Assembly: GCA_900540385.1 (NCBI GenBank)
Contig: UQFY01000021.1
Coordinates: 1-25,865 of the forward strand
From: an uncultured Mollicutes bacterium
GTDB lineage: Bacteria; Bacillota_I; Bacilli_A; RFN20; CAG-826
DNA: 25,865 nt
Direction of reading: 5' to 3'
Shown here: piece by piece, positions 7,221 to 17,100 of the stretch
How positions within the stretch are numbered: position 1 is the stretch's first letter
Layout: each line of letters begins with the position of its first letter
Made by a program: the position numbers and the translations under genes
Notes under the pieces: model-generated
Databases searched by the model: none
The model's input: the letters and a program-made list of their open reading frames with translations, nothing else
Told to the model about the DNA's origin: nothing

Positions 7221-9057
7221 CGAAATCACCTCCTCCTAATTGAGATTCATATAACTCTTTATAAACAGAACAACGTTTCATTAATTCATCGTTGTTGCCT
7301 TTATCCACAATCTTTCCCCCACTCTCTAAGACAAGAATGGTATCGCAGTCTTTGATAGAAAGGACACGTTGAGCGATGATAAATTTCGTAACGTTAGGTT
7401 TTGTTTTAGCAAGCCCTTCACGAATTAAGGAATCCGTATGGGTATCGCAAGCACTTGTGGAATCGTCCAAAATCAAAATCTTCGGATTCTTTAGAAGAGC
7501 TCTAGCAATACAAAGACGTTGTTTTTGTCCCCCAGAAACGTTTGTTCCTCCCTCGGTAATTGGAGTGTCTAATCCTTTAGGGAAGGTATGAAGGAATTCG
7601 CTTGCTTGCGCTAAATCACAAGCCGCCCATATTTCTTCATCACTCGCATTCTCATTGCCCCATTTGAGGTTATCGCGTATCGTTCCGGTGAAAAGAACGT
7701 TCTTTTGAAGGACAACGGATACAGCATCACGCAAGGTTTTAATGTCATAATCACGAACATCGATTCCTCCGATTTGCACATCTCCTTCATTCACATCATA
7801 TAAACGTGCCATAAGAGAAACCAAAGAAGTCTTACTAGAACCTGTTGGTCCAATAATACCGACGGTCTCGCCCTCTTTAAAATGAAGATCAACGTCATTC
7901 AAAACGTATTTCCCGGCAGCGTAGCCAAAGGAAACGTGGTTGAAATCCACATTGCCATTAGGGACTTCCATAATAGGATGATCGTTATTACGAATATCAG
8001 GAACTTCATCGAGAATTTCCACAATACGTTCAGCGCTGTTTCTCGCAATGGTAATCATGACATAAACCATTGAAACCATCATAAGAGCCATGAAAATCAT
8101 CATGACATAGGTAAATAAGGACGAGAGGGATTCTACTGTTAGATTTACTGGAGAAGCGATTAAGCCATTTAAAGAGTTCACCACTTCAACATTGGAAGTA
8201 ATGATTTTTGATCCCAGAATGGAAATCAAAATCATTGCCGTGAAAATAGCAAAATTCATGAATGGGTTGTTGAAAGATAAAAGCCTTTCGTTCGCAACAT
8301 AGTTCTTGTAAATGAAATCAGAAACCTTATTGAAATGAGAAACGTGATAACTCTTCCTATCAAAGGATTTGACAACACGAATACCATCCACGTCTTCTTC
8401 AACCGATTCGTTCAAATCATCGTATGTATTAAAGATAAGGACGAATCTCCGGTGGGCTTTGGAAGCGATAAAAAGCAAAACAAAAAGAACGAGTGGGATG
8501 ATGATTAAGAAAATCCAAGCCAAACCTGGTGCCATAATGAAACACATAATTAAGGCAAAAAGCATCATTAATGGAGCTCTAAGAACCATACGAATGGTCA
8601 TCATGAAAGAGAATTGAACGTTGGTCACATCCGTCGTTGTTCTTGTAACAATGGAGGAAGGAGAGAATTTATCAATGTTCTTGAAAGAGTAATCTTGCAC
8701 TTTCTCAAACATGGATTGGCGTAAGTTACGTCCAAATCCAGCGGAAGCGCTAGAGGCCCAATAACCGGCTAAAACACCGAGGACTGCCGCTAAAACAGCC
8801 ATGCCTGCAATAATACAAGCCCAAAGAATAATTCCGTTGATATTGTTAATGCGTACTTGTTCCAATAAGAATTGGATAAAGAAAGCAATTAAAATCTCTA
8901 AGGCTGTTTCAAGAATAACGCAACCCCATGTTAAAATTGCGTCTTTCCAGAAGCCTTTAATATGTTTGCTTAATACTTTTAATGTATGGGAGGTGGAATA
9001 CTTACGTGTTTCACCACTTAAGGTCTTTCGTAATTTCTTTTCTTTTGTTTTTTCCAT
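7207..9057 (-). CDS. ABC exporter half-transporter, degenerate partner
   Basis: The 616-residue product has six predicted membrane segments followed by an ATPase domain. Walker A is GPTGSSKTS (about residue 404) and the signature is VSGGQKQR. Walker B is LILDDSTSA, with Asp where the catalytic Glu normally stands, and the switch region reads IAQRVLSI, with Gln replacing His. These two substitutions are those of the degenerate subunit in heterodimeric exporters such as TM287/288 or BmrC/BmrD. The partner gene carries the consensus residues and a non-standard signature LSQGQ, as expected for the composite degenerate site. The start is well supported by AGGAGAGG. It is the second gene of the operon after marR, 19 bases downstream. 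Substrate cannot be inferred; drugs or lipids are usual. Confidence 0.92.
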   Translation of the reverse strand: MEKTKEKKLRKTLSGETRKYSTSHTLKVLSKHIKGFWKDAILTWGCVILETALEILIAFFIQFLLEQVRINNINGIILWACIIAGMAVLAAVLGVLAGYWASSASAGFGRNLRQSMFEKVQDYSFKNIDKFSPSSIVTRTTTDVTNVQFSFMMTIRMVLRAPLMMLFALIMCFIMAPGLAWIFLIIIPLVLFVLLFIASKAHRRFVLIFNTYDDLNESVEEDVDGIRVVKSFDRKSYHVSHFNKVSDFIYKNYVANERLLSFNNPFMNFAIFTAMILISILGSKIITSNVEVVNSLNGLIASPVNLTVESLSSLFTYVMMIFMALMMVSMVYVMITIARNSAERIVEILDEVPDIRNNDHPIMEVPNGNVDFNHVSFGYAAGKYVLNDVDLHFKEGETVGIIGPTGSSKTSLVSLMARLYDVNEGDVQIGGIDVRDYDIKTLRDAVSVVLQKNVLFTGTIRDNLKWGNENASDEEIWAACDLAQASEFLHTFPKGLDTPITEGGTNVSGGQKQRLCIARALLKNPKILILDDSTSACDTHTDSLIREGLAKTKPNVTKFIIAQRVLSIKDCDTILVLESGGKIVDKGNNDELMKRCSVYKELYESQLGGGDFDVHE

Positions 9058-9076
9058 GCACGTGCCTCTCCTTTCT

Positions 9077-9538
9077 TTATTTTTCTTCTATTTTTTGATT
9101 GTCTTGAACATAATCTCTAAGCTTCTTCATTAAACGATGAAGCTCTTCTAACTCTTCTGGTCTAAAGGCTTCCTTAAAGAAACGATCCGCATCGTTTAAA
9201 GCCTTATCGATGTCCTCTTCAAGACTTTGGCCTTTCTTTGTAAGAAGGACTCTTTTTACACGTCCATCTTCAGGCCATTCTTCAAATTCAATTAATCCTT
9301 TACGAATTAAAGAAGCAAGAGTTTGAGACATTGTGGCTTTGGAAACACCAATAGCCTCCATCAAGTTTTTTGAAGAAACCACACGATCCTCATGGCTATA
9401 AACATAATGAAGAATGATTCCTTCCGTCATAGAAATCTTTACTTTGTGTTCGTCTAGATGCTCACAAATGAGCTTTCCTATATGTGCTTTGATTACTTTT
9501 GAAGTTTGTCTAAATTCAATGCCTAAACTCTCGTCCAT
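9077..9538 (-). CDS. MarR-family transcriptional regulator
   Basis: The 153-residue protein has the MarR layout: dimerising N-terminal helices, a winged helix-turn-helix at about residues 50-105 (SSKNLMEAIGVSKATMSQTLASLIRKGLIEFEEWPEDGRVKRVLLTKKG in the region) with the acidic wing DGRVKR, and C-terminal helices. A GGGAGA ribosome binding site precedes the ATG. It is the first gene of an operon with the two ABC half-transporters, a standard arrangement in which the regulator represses its own operon until a ligand binds. A perfect 9-bp dyad lies between its promoter and its start. No redox cysteine of OhrR type is seen. Confidence 0.92.
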   Translation of the reverse strand: MDESLGIEFRQTSKVIKAHIGKLICEHLDEHKVKISMTEGIILHYVYSHEDRVVSSKNLMEAIGVSKATMSQTLASLIRKGLIEFEEWPEDGRVKRVLLTKKGQSLEEDIDKALNDADRFFKEAFRPEELEELHRLMKKLRDYVQDNQKIEEK

Positions 9539-9551
9539 GATAGTCTCCCTT

Positions 9552-9597
9552 AATGGTTAGGATACGAACATTCTAACCATTTTTTAAAATTGTGTAA
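9552..9597 (-). promoter_or_regulatory. marR-ABC operon promoter and MarR-type operator
   Basis: On the minus strand TTACAC (9592-9597) and TAGAAT (9570-9575) are spaced by 16 bases. A perfect inverted repeat AATGGTTAG (9552-9560) / CTAACCATT (9573-9581), with a 12-base centre, covers the -10 box and the likely transcription start. That is the expected position for autorepression by the MarR protein encoded next. Confidence 0.7.
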
Positions 9598-9627
9598 GTC
9601 TTCCGTTTTTGAAAGCGTTTCCCATTT

Positions 9628-10611
9628 TTACAATTTGTTTCTCATCTTGATTCCGTTCAGAATTCTTTCGATATCAGAATAACTCTTTATATTCATCGAA
9701 ATTTCCGCACGGATCTTTTTATATCCTGGGAAGCCAGTAAAGAATTTAGGAAGAAGGCCTCGTAACATCATGGCTCCATCTCTTTCCCCAAGATAGTCAC
9801 AAAGCTTTCTTGCAAACTGAAGAGCGTAATCCGCGTCCTGATAAATACTTGGCGGAGGTAAAAGTTCCTCGCCGTTTAGCAAACGGTTAATGTTTGTCAC
9901 GAGTTCTGGATTACCCACTCCCCCACGAGCAACCATCACCAGTTTGGCACCCGTTATATCCATTGCTTTTAGTGCGTCCTCAGGCGTAAAGATATCCCCA
10001 GAAACGCATAATGGGATATTTAATTCATTCCCTAACCCACGGATCTTTTCATAATCGGGCACACCCGTGTAGCCTTGAACGGAGGTTCTTGCATGGATGG
10101 TTATCATCTTTACCCCAATATCTTCCATGCGTTTGGCTAATTCCACGCAGTTAATGTGCTCGGAATCCCAACCAAGTCTCATTTTGATAGTCACTGGCTT
10201 TGAAGATTTCTCGATGACCTTTTTAGTGTATTCCACCATTTCATCAGGGCGTTTCATCCAAGCGGATCCTGCACCTGTTTTACAAACCTTAGGTACAGGG
10301 CAGCCAAAATTTATATCCAAGATGTCATAATCCGCATATTTTTCTAATACTTCAATGGCTTTTTCCGTGTTTTTAAAATCAAAGCCAAAAAGCTGAAGAC
10401 CCACAGGTCTATCATCTTTTGCCGTGCGGAAATAAGTAAGGGTCTTGTTATTTGAATAATAAAGCCCGCAGTCGGAAATCATTTCAGAATAGGAAAGAGC
10501 TACTCCAAAAGGTTTCATAAATTCACGGTATGCAAGAGTTGTTACTCCTGCCATAGGGCCAAGAACAACTCGGCCATTTAGTTCAATATCACCAATTTTT
10601 ATCTTTTCCAT
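9628..10611 (-). CDS. dusB: tRNA-dihydrouridine synthase, DusB type
   Basis: This FMN-dependent enzyme reduces uridines in the tRNA D-loop to dihydrouridine. The 327-residue TIM-barrel protein begins IGDIELNGRVVLGPMAGVT, the family's flavin-binding start, and carries DINFGCPVPKVCKTGAGSAW with the catalytic Cys104. GLQLFG and VMVARGGVGNPEL (the phosphate-binding loop) follow. The start is fixed by the conserved N-terminus, although no Shine-Dalgarno sequence is visible before the ATG. The ATG lies only 13 bases after a strong terminator hairpin that follows ftsH. In Bacillus dusB lies elsewhere, so the link with ftsH is lineage-specific. Confidence 0.94.
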   Translation of the reverse strand: MEKIKIGDIELNGRVVLGPMAGVTTLAYREFMKPFGVALSYSEMISDCGLYYSNNKTLTYFRTAKDDRPVGLQLFGFDFKNTEKAIEVLEKYADYDILDINFGCPVPKVCKTGAGSAWMKRPDEMVEYTKKVIEKSSKPVTIKMRLGWDSEHINCVELAKRMEDIGVKMITIHARTSVQGYTGVPDYEKIRGLGNELNIPLCVSGDIFTPEDALKAMDITGAKLVMVARGGVGNPELVTNINRLLNGEELLPPPSIYQDADYALQFARKLCDYLGERDGAMMLRGLLPKFFTGFPGYKKIRAEISMNIKSYSDIERILNGIKMRNKL

Positions 10612-10616
10612 AATAT

Positions 10617-10648
10617 AGAGAAAGAGGGCCTCTTATTGGGAGGCCCTC
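10617..10648 (-). terminator. Terminator between ftsH and dusB
   Basis: GAGGGCCTC (10624-10632) and GAGGCCCTC (10640-10648) form a perfect 9-bp GC-rich stem with a 7-base loop. On the minus strand it is followed by TTTCTCTATATT. It lies 11 bases after the ftsH stop, and the T-rich side runs into the dusB start, so dusB must depend on read-through or another promoter. Confidence 0.8.
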
Positions 10649-10659
10649 CTAGAATGAAA

Positions 10660-12846
10660 CTATTTGTCTTCTTTCTTATCTTCTGTTTTTGTTTCGGAAG
10701 GTTTTTCTTCAGAAGGTGTTTCAGAAGTTGGAGTAGAAGGCTGCTCGATGTCACGCTTTGTTAGAGAAGAGACAATCTTATTCAATTTCTCTTTTGCTTC
10801 CTCAGAGATGGCATCGGTTTCTTGCACTTCAGCGACAACCTTTGTTGGAAGTTTGCCAGTCTTGACCAAAGATTCAATTTCTTCAGCTGTAATGGTTTCC
10901 TTCTCAAGCAAGGTTTCGGCAATCAAGGTCACATCCGCTTTATGTTCTTCAATGATCTTGTGTGCTTCCTCGTGACAGGTATCAATGATTTCACGAACGG
11001 CTTTATCAATCTCATAGGCGATTTGCGTAGAGAAGTTCTTATTTGTATTCGTGTAATCTCTTCCTAAGAAGACAGAGCCACCTGCTTGTTCGTATTGGAT
11101 TGGGCCTAAATCGGACATACCGTATTCGGTAACCATGCTACGAGCTAAGCGTGTTGCTTGTTGAATATCGTTACTTGCACCGCTAGAAACATCGTCGAAG
11201 AAGATTTCTTCGGAGCTTCTTCCGCCAAGAAGGCCCGTAATCATAGCGAGCATTTCTTTCTTGGTCATCAAGAAACGGTCATCTTCAGGAGTCATTAAGA
11301 CGTGGCCACCAGTATTCCCACGAGGGATGATGGTAATCTTTTGGACTTTTTCAGCGTGAGGAAGGACAAGACCAATAATGGCGTGGCCCGCTTCATGGAA
11401 AGCGACTTGTTTTCTTTCTGCAGAAGACATGCCCTTGTTAGATTTTGCAGGTCCGGCAATTCTTCTATCGATAGCTTCATCAATTTCAGGCATGCCAACG
11501 CTTTCTTTGTGGAAACGGACGGCAAGGATAGCAGCTTCATTTAAGATGTTATCAATGTCAGCGCCAGAGAATCCGACGGTACGTTTTGCTAAAGCGTGGA
11601 AGTCGACAGATGGGTCAATCCTCTTATTTCTTGCATGAACTTTGAAGATGGCTTCTCTTCCTTCCGTGTTTGGAAGGCCAACGGTGATAACACGGTCAAA
11701 ACGTCCTGGACGTAAGAGCGCTGGGTCAAGAACATCGTCACGGTTTGTAGCAGCGATAACTAAGATACCAGAGTTATATTCAAATCCATCCATCTCAACG
11801 AGAAGTTGGTTTAATGTCTGTTCTCTTTCATCGTTTCCGCCACCCAATCCTGCGCCTCTTTGACGACCGACGGCATCAATTTCATCAATGAAAATGATAC
11901 ATGGTGCGGTTTGTTTTGCTTTTTTGAACAAATCTCTTACACGTCCTGCACCAACACCGACGAACATTTCAACGAAGTCAGAACCGGAAATGCTATAGAA
12001 TGGGACCCCTGCTTCACCAGCAACGGCTTTTGCAAGCAAGGTCTTACCTGTACCTGGCGGGCCGATTAAGAGAGCACCTTTTGGTAAACGTGCACCATAT
12101 TTGGAATATTTCTTTGGATCTTTGAGGTAGTCGACCATTTCGACCATCTCCGCTTTTTCCTCGTCGCATCCAGCAACATCAGAGAAGCGAACCTTTGAGG
12201 ATTCGACACGAGCTGGAGAGCGGTTGAAATCCATAGCTTGGCGATTTGCGCCACCAACGGAGGCGTTTAATCTCCAAAGAAGGAATCCGACAAAAAGAAG
12301 AATGAAAACGGATTGGATAATGGTTGGTCCCCAAGTATCCCAAAAAGAAACAGCATAAGGGTCGACAGCGACAATATATGCCATATCGTTGTATGTCTTA
12401 TCGTTTCCGGAAGCGGACCATAAGTCTGTCGCGGTTTTGAAAATGCTGTAATAAGACGCGTGTATTGGGAATTTTCCATCCACTGCCGCATTGGCATCGT
12501 AAGCGAATTCTTCATTCCAGTGGTCATATTGAATAACAACCGTAAAATCACGACGATCAGTCTTTGGTTTTTCTTTGTTGTAACGACGACCATTCACCAC
12601 TACAACCGAATTGTTCTTATTGGTAAAAGAGACGTGAGAAACGTAATACTGAGAGTCTTCAACTGTGGTTTGCTTCGTATTGACGTTGTAACCAACATAC
12701 GTATCAATATCACTTTCACTCCACGTTTCAACGGGATTGGAAAATTGTCCAACAATAAGCCAAACGATTAAAACGATTAAAACGGTAGTCAACAAATAAG
12801 GCAAAATATAGGAAATCTTGCTTTTCTTTGGTTTTTGTTCGTTCAT
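10660..12846 (-). CDS. ftsH: ATP-dependent zinc metalloprotease FtsH
   Basis: This membrane-anchored AAA+ protease degrades misfolded membrane proteins and regulatory substrates. The 728-residue product has a membrane segment at about 12-33, an extracytoplasmic domain of about 135 residues, and a second membrane segment at about 172-192. The AAA domain follows, with Walker A GPPGTGKT (262-269), Walker B IIFIDEID and the second region of homology ATNRDDVLDPALLRPGRFDR. The zinc site HEAGH is at 484-488, and a downstream Asp in SGASNDIQQATRLAR supplies the third ligand. The tail from about residue 685 is low-complexity Ser/Thr/Glu/Lys and differs widely between species. AGGAGG sits before the ATG. 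It is the last gene before a strong terminator. Confidence 0.97.
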   Translation of the reverse strand: MNEQKPKKSKISYILPYLLTTVLIVLIVWLIVGQFSNPVETWSESDIDTYVGYNVNTKQTTVEDSQYYVSHVSFTNKNNSVVVVNGRRYNKEKPKTDRRDFTVVIQYDHWNEEFAYDANAAVDGKFPIHASYYSIFKTATDLWSASGNDKTYNDMAYIVAVDPYAVSFWDTWGPTIIQSVFILLFVGFLLWRLNASVGGANRQAMDFNRSPARVESSKVRFSDVAGCDEEKAEMVEMVDYLKDPKKYSKYGARLPKGALLIGPPGTGKTLLAKAVAGEAGVPFYSISGSDFVEMFVGVGAGRVRDLFKKAKQTAPCIIFIDEIDAVGRQRGAGLGGGNDEREQTLNQLLVEMDGFEYNSGILVIAATNRDDVLDPALLRPGRFDRVITVGLPNTEGREAIFKVHARNKRIDPSVDFHALAKRTVGFSGADIDNILNEAAILAVRFHKESVGMPEIDEAIDRRIAGPAKSNKGMSSAERKQVAFHEAGHAIIGLVLPHAEKVQKITIIPRGNTGGHVLMTPEDDRFLMTKKEMLAMITGLLGGRSSEEIFFDDVSSGASNDIQQATRLARSMVTEYGMSDLGPIQYEQAGGSVFLGRDYTNTNKNFSTQIAYEIDKAVREIIDTCHEEAHKIIEEHKADVTLIAETLLEKETITAEEIESLVKTGKLPTKVVAEVQETDAISEEAKEKLNKIVSSLTKRDIEQPSTPTSETPSEEKPSETKTEDKKEDK

Positions 12847-12905
12847 GTTTTCCTCCTTTTCAATTTAAAAAATCAACGTTCATTAGAAACGCTACAAACA
12901 ACATA

Positions 12906-12999
12906 CACCCTCTAAGGGTGAAAAGAAAAGGATTTTGCATTTATTTGTTTTGAAGCGAACTATCATCTAGTCATTTCGTAACGTAGTTTATAGTTCGCT
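12906..12999. repeat. Two hairpins between lipoprotein gene and ftsH
   Basis: AGCGAACTAT (12954-12963) pairs perfectly with ATAGTTCGCT (12990-12999), which spans the end of the lipoprotein gene, around a 26-base loop. CACCCT/AGGGTG (12906-12920) is a second short hairpin in the ftsH leader. Neither is followed by a T-run on the minus strand, so terminator function is doubtful. Confidence 0.35.
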
Positions 13000-13716
13000 A
13001 GCATATCTGAAATAAATTTCTCCAAATCCAACATCGGGCAAAATATCGTCCAATTTACGTGTAACGCCTAAAGAGAAAGAGACTTCTTCTTTATAATAGG
13101 GGAAAGTTTTTTGATACCAAGCATCATAATTATATTTATCTTGGAAAATATCTTTGATTTTTGCTTGAAAGGCTTCATCTTCATCGAATTCGTTTTTGGA
13201 ATACGATTTGCTAATGAATTGGGGTTTGCCATCTTCGTATAGAGTCCAAGTTTCTTCTTCCAAAAACATATCTTCAATGAATGGCAAGAGGTCATTACAA
13301 GAAAAAATAATGGAAAAGCCAAATTTGTTGGTAACAAACTTGGAAAACTCCTCATAAGTAAGGCCTATTTCTAGTTGATCTGTCACGCTTTCTTCATAAG
13401 TGTATTTGTAAGAAGTTTTGTCGTATGTTTTTGCTCGGCTGACACAAGTTCCAAGTTGCTTGTCATAAACACTTTCAAAGGCGGAGCAAGAAAAAGAAAT
13501 TGTCATTTCCTCGTTGGAAAGTAAAGCGAAATCATCGGAATTCGAATCATTTTTCCCTATTAGGTATGGAATATCTTTAACAAATTCTCTCTTTGTTAAA
13601 AGAATGTTTTTAAGCTCGTCCGAATAGATTTGTCGTGGGGGAGTCCCCATTCTATAGCTGCACGAAAAAAGAAGAGGCAGACAGCTAAATAATGTAAATT
13701 TCTTAGTGAGTTTCAT
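12988..13716 (-). CDS. Predicted lipoprotein of unknown function
   Basis: I do not recognise a family. From the ATG at 13716 the product has 242 residues and starts with a lipoprotein signal: Lys-rich n-region (MKLTKK), hydrophobic stretch FTLFSCLPLLFS, and a lipobox LFSC with the acylated Cys at 19. The mature part is hydrophilic, rich in Tyr, Phe, Asp, Glu and Lys, with repeated charged segments. It contains no membrane segment or catalytic motif I can name. An upstream in-frame ATG (13734) would add six residues and spoil the signal start; neither start has a clear ribosome binding site. A near-consensus promoter lies upstream, so the gene is probably a single-gene unit, anchored on the outer face of the membrane. 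Confidence 0.7.
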   Translation of the reverse strand: MKLTKKFTLFSCLPLLFSCSYRMGTPPRQIYSDELKNILLTKREFVKDIPYLIGKNDSNSDDFALLSNEEMTISFSCSAFESVYDKQLGTCVSRAKTYDKTSYKYTYEESVTDQLEIGLTYEEFSKFVTNKFGFSIIFSCNDLLPFIEDMFLEEETWTLYEDGKPQFISKSYSKNEFDEDEAFQAKIKDIFQDKYNYDAWYQKTFPYYKEEVSFSLGVTRKLDDILPDVGFGEIYFRYASEL

Positions 13717-13773
13717 CTTGACACGATGTTCCATGCATTAACGCCATATTGCGCATCTACCACTTACTTTTTG

Positions 13774-13804
13774 ATTATATGTAAAGACAATATAAGTCTG
13801 TCAA
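13774..13804 (-). promoter_or_regulatory. Promoter of the lipoprotein gene
   Basis: On the minus strand TTGACA (13799-13804) and TATAAT (13774-13779) both match consensus perfectly. The spacing of 19 bases is longer than ideal. It lies about 55 bases upstream of the lipoprotein start and separates this gene from rqcP. Confidence 0.6.
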
Positions 13805-13910
13805 GTTCTTTGAAACGAACAAGTGGGTTAGTAGTGAACGATCAAAAAGAACACAAAGAACAAATATATTAGCTTTATGATTTTGAATGAAATACGTAGT
13901 TTTCCTTTAC

Positions 13911-14177
13911 TTAAGACAAACTCTCCCTAACCTCATCGGAAAGAATCTCGTACATCTCTTTGGCTTCATCTTTTTTCGCATAAGGTTTAGCCGCAAGGAT
14001 TTTGGCTGTTATTTTATGTCTTCCCATCGTAAGGGTAAGAATGTCGCCAGCACAGACTTCTGAAGAGGCTTTAGCAACTTTGTTATTAAGTAATACGTCT
14101 CCATCATCACAGAGTTCTTTTGCCACTTCTCTTCTTTTCGTTAAGCGTGACACCTTTAACCATTTATCAATTCTCAT
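13911..14177 (-). CDS. rqcP: S4-domain RNA-binding protein RqcP
   Basis: The 88-residue protein is one S4 RNA-binding domain (MRIDKWLKVSRLTKRREVAKELCDDGDVLLN, then a C-terminal basic beta part) of the Hsp15/YabO group. In Bacillus this protein acts with RqcH in ribosome-associated quality control, where alanine tails are added to stalled nascent chains on the 50S subunit. Its ATG overlaps the mfd stop by four bases (ATGA), so it is translationally coupled. The Bacillus chromosome also places yabO shortly after mfd, which supports orthology. The length is normal and the motif is intact. Confidence 0.9.
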   Translation of the reverse strand: MRIDKWLKVSRLTKRREVAKELCDDGDVLLNNKVAKASSEVCAGDILTLTMGRHKITAKILAAKPYAKKDEAKEMYEILSDEVRESLS

Positions 14178-17100
14178 AATCCGTTGTTCCCTTCGTTCTT
14201 TCTTTTTGTATATAGTTCATCGATTGTTTGAAGAATACGGTATAGCTCATCAATCCAATCATCTTTCTTGCTACGTTTTAAACGAACATGAACCTTCTTG
14301 TCGACAAAGTTAACTTTGATTTCATTCATATAAGGCAAGAGAGCGTTAAATAGATCCACAGCAATATGTGAGATTCTCGTGAAAGCATCGCTTAATAAGA
14401 TATCCACGTAAGCGTCCATTTGTTCAATCTTGAAGAATTCTTCTTTTTCCATCAAGAAATTGATTCGTTTTTGTAAGATAAGAAGTTCCACCTGATGAGG
14501 CATTTTTCCATACACGTCTCGCATATGTGAGGCAACTTTCTTCAGTTCTTCTTCGTTTTTCGCAGTCTCTAAATCTTGATAAAGTTCAATCTTATCGGAA
14601 GCAATCGCATAGCTTTTCGGAATATAAGCGTCGATATCGAAAAGAGTGCGGGATTTAGGAGGAGCTTTCTTAATACCCGTTTTCTTCTCTTCAATGGCTT
14701 CGTTAAGAAGTTGCATATACAAATCCAAACCAACCGAATCAATAAACCCAGCCTGCTCAGGGCCAAGGATATCCCCTGCCCCACGAATCATCAAATCACG
14801 TTGGGCAATCTTATATCCAGAGCCTAATTCAGTGAAGTCCTGTATGGCTTTGAGACGTTTTATGGCGTCTTGGTTCATTTTTTTATGAGGCTTATACATC
14901 AAATAAGCGTAGGCAACTCTATCCCCTCTGCCTACACGGCCCTTAATTTGATAAAGCTGAGATAAGCCGAAATGATCCGCATTCTCAACAATAATCATGT
15001 TGGCGTTTGGAACATCGATGCCATTTTCAATAATGGAAGTCGCGACTAAAACGTTCAATTCCCCATCATAGAACTTCTGCATGACGTCCTCGATTTCTTC
15101 TTTTTCCATTTGGCCATGGACTACACCCACTTTAGCCCCCGGAACATGACGAGAAATTTTGTTTCCGATTTCATAGATGGTGGAAATCGTATTATGAATA
15201 AAGAAAACCTGGCCTAAACGAGCAAGTTCTCGTTTAATTAGCTCATATACGACCTTATCTTCGTAAGGCGTAACGTATGTTTGGATAGGAGTTCTTGCTT
15301 CAGGAGGAGTATTAATCGTTGAGACTGGTCTTATACCAATCAAGGACATTTGCAAGGTACGAGGGATTGGGGTGGCAGAAAGAGTCAAGACATCCACGTC
15401 TTTTTTCATTTCCTTGATCTTCTCTTTTTGGGCAACGCCAAAACGTTGTTCTTCATCGACAATCAGAAGCCCTAAGTTCTTAAAATGGACTTCCTTGGAT
15501 AACAATTTATGCGTGCCAATTACAAAATCGATTGTTCCTTTCTCTAATCCTTCCAGCACAAGTTTAATTTCATGCGCAGAAACCATGCGGGATAACAAAG
15601 CAATATGTATTCCAAAGGTCTGGAAACGCTCTATCGCCACTTCATAATGTTGTCTAGCAAGCAAGGTCGTTGGGGCTAGCATTGCAACCTGTTTTCCATT
15701 ATCGATGGCCTTAAAGGCTGCACGGAAAGCTATCTCTGTTTTTCCAAAGCCAACATCCCCACAAAGAAGACGATCCATCGGATATGGTTTTTCCATGTCC
15801 TTTTTGATTTCCTCTAAGGATTTTGCTTGGTCAGGGGTCAATGAGTAAGGGAATTCGTCTTCAAAACGTTGCTGTAATTCATCATCTTCATTAAAAGGAT
15901 ATCCACCCACTTTCGCTCTTTCTCCATAAAGAGCAATCAAACGATCAGCTAAATCGTTAACACGGGATTTAATCTTGGCTTTCTTTTTCTCCCAATCTCC
16001 GGAATAAAGATGGGATAATTTTGGAGCGTATCCTTCTCTTCCTGAGTATTTACGAACCAAGCGGAACTGATCGAGAGGGACGTACAATTCATCTCCTCCA
16101 GCATAAGCAATTTCTAAATAATCTCTATGAACTCCGTCTGTTTCCATGGTTTTTACTTGGATGAATTGGCCAATGCCGTTATATTCATGAACAACGTAAT
16201 CCCCTGGTTTTAAATCTTGATAGCTTTTTAAAATCGTCGCGTTTTTAAATCTTCCAGAGAAACGTGTCGCGACCAATTTCTTACCAAATAATTCGCTTGT
16301 TGAAATATAGGTAACAGAATAAGAAGGGAGTTCGAAACCGACATTCAAAGAAAAATCAGAAACGCCAAGTTGCCCTTCTGGAAGAGAGAGGCCTTTCACG
16401 TTTTCATATTCCACATGGAATTCAGAAAGTAGGTTACTTACCGTATTTCTTTGATGCTCGTCGCTAAGAGTTAAAACAATCTTTTTGGAAGAGCGGTAGG
16501 AATCAATCAAAGGAACGAGAGAGGAAATCCCTGCCCCAGTAGAAACTAAGGATCTTGTTTGGAAGATTTCATCATCTGGCGTATGGGAAAACTTAGATCC
16601 ATAAGAAACGTTTTTGTTTAAGAAGGTTTCTTCAAGGGTCATATATTCCTCTAAATGAGAAGGAGCTTGGCCATTCTTTTGAAGCTCTAGAAGGTAATCG
16701 CGCGCTTCTTGGAAAATGAGATTGCTAGATTCTTCAAAACCTTCTTTGTCAGGAATAAAAACAACCTTAGGATCAAAATAGGAAAGAATAGAATTCGCCT
16801 GATTTAAGGCAAATCCATAATAACGATAAAGACGATTTTTATAGTTCCTAGCAAGGATGTCTTCCATATCTCCCGTTATGGTTTGTTGATATACGTCCCT
16901 CGTGTTTTCGGATTTTATAAGAGAAAGATCTTTCTCCATTACTTCTTTTAAGCGAAGAGAAAAATCATTCAATTCATCATCTTTTAAAAGAGTATCGCTT
17001 GCAGGCAATATTTCTATAGTGTCTAACTTCTCTAAAGAAGATTGGCTAGCGATATCAAAATACTTAATGCTTTCGATTTCATCATCGAAAAATTCCACAC

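Noticed and set aside
10664..12771. Several open frames opposite and within ftsH
   Set aside because: They are shadows of the strongly conserved ftsH frame and lack ribosome binding sites.
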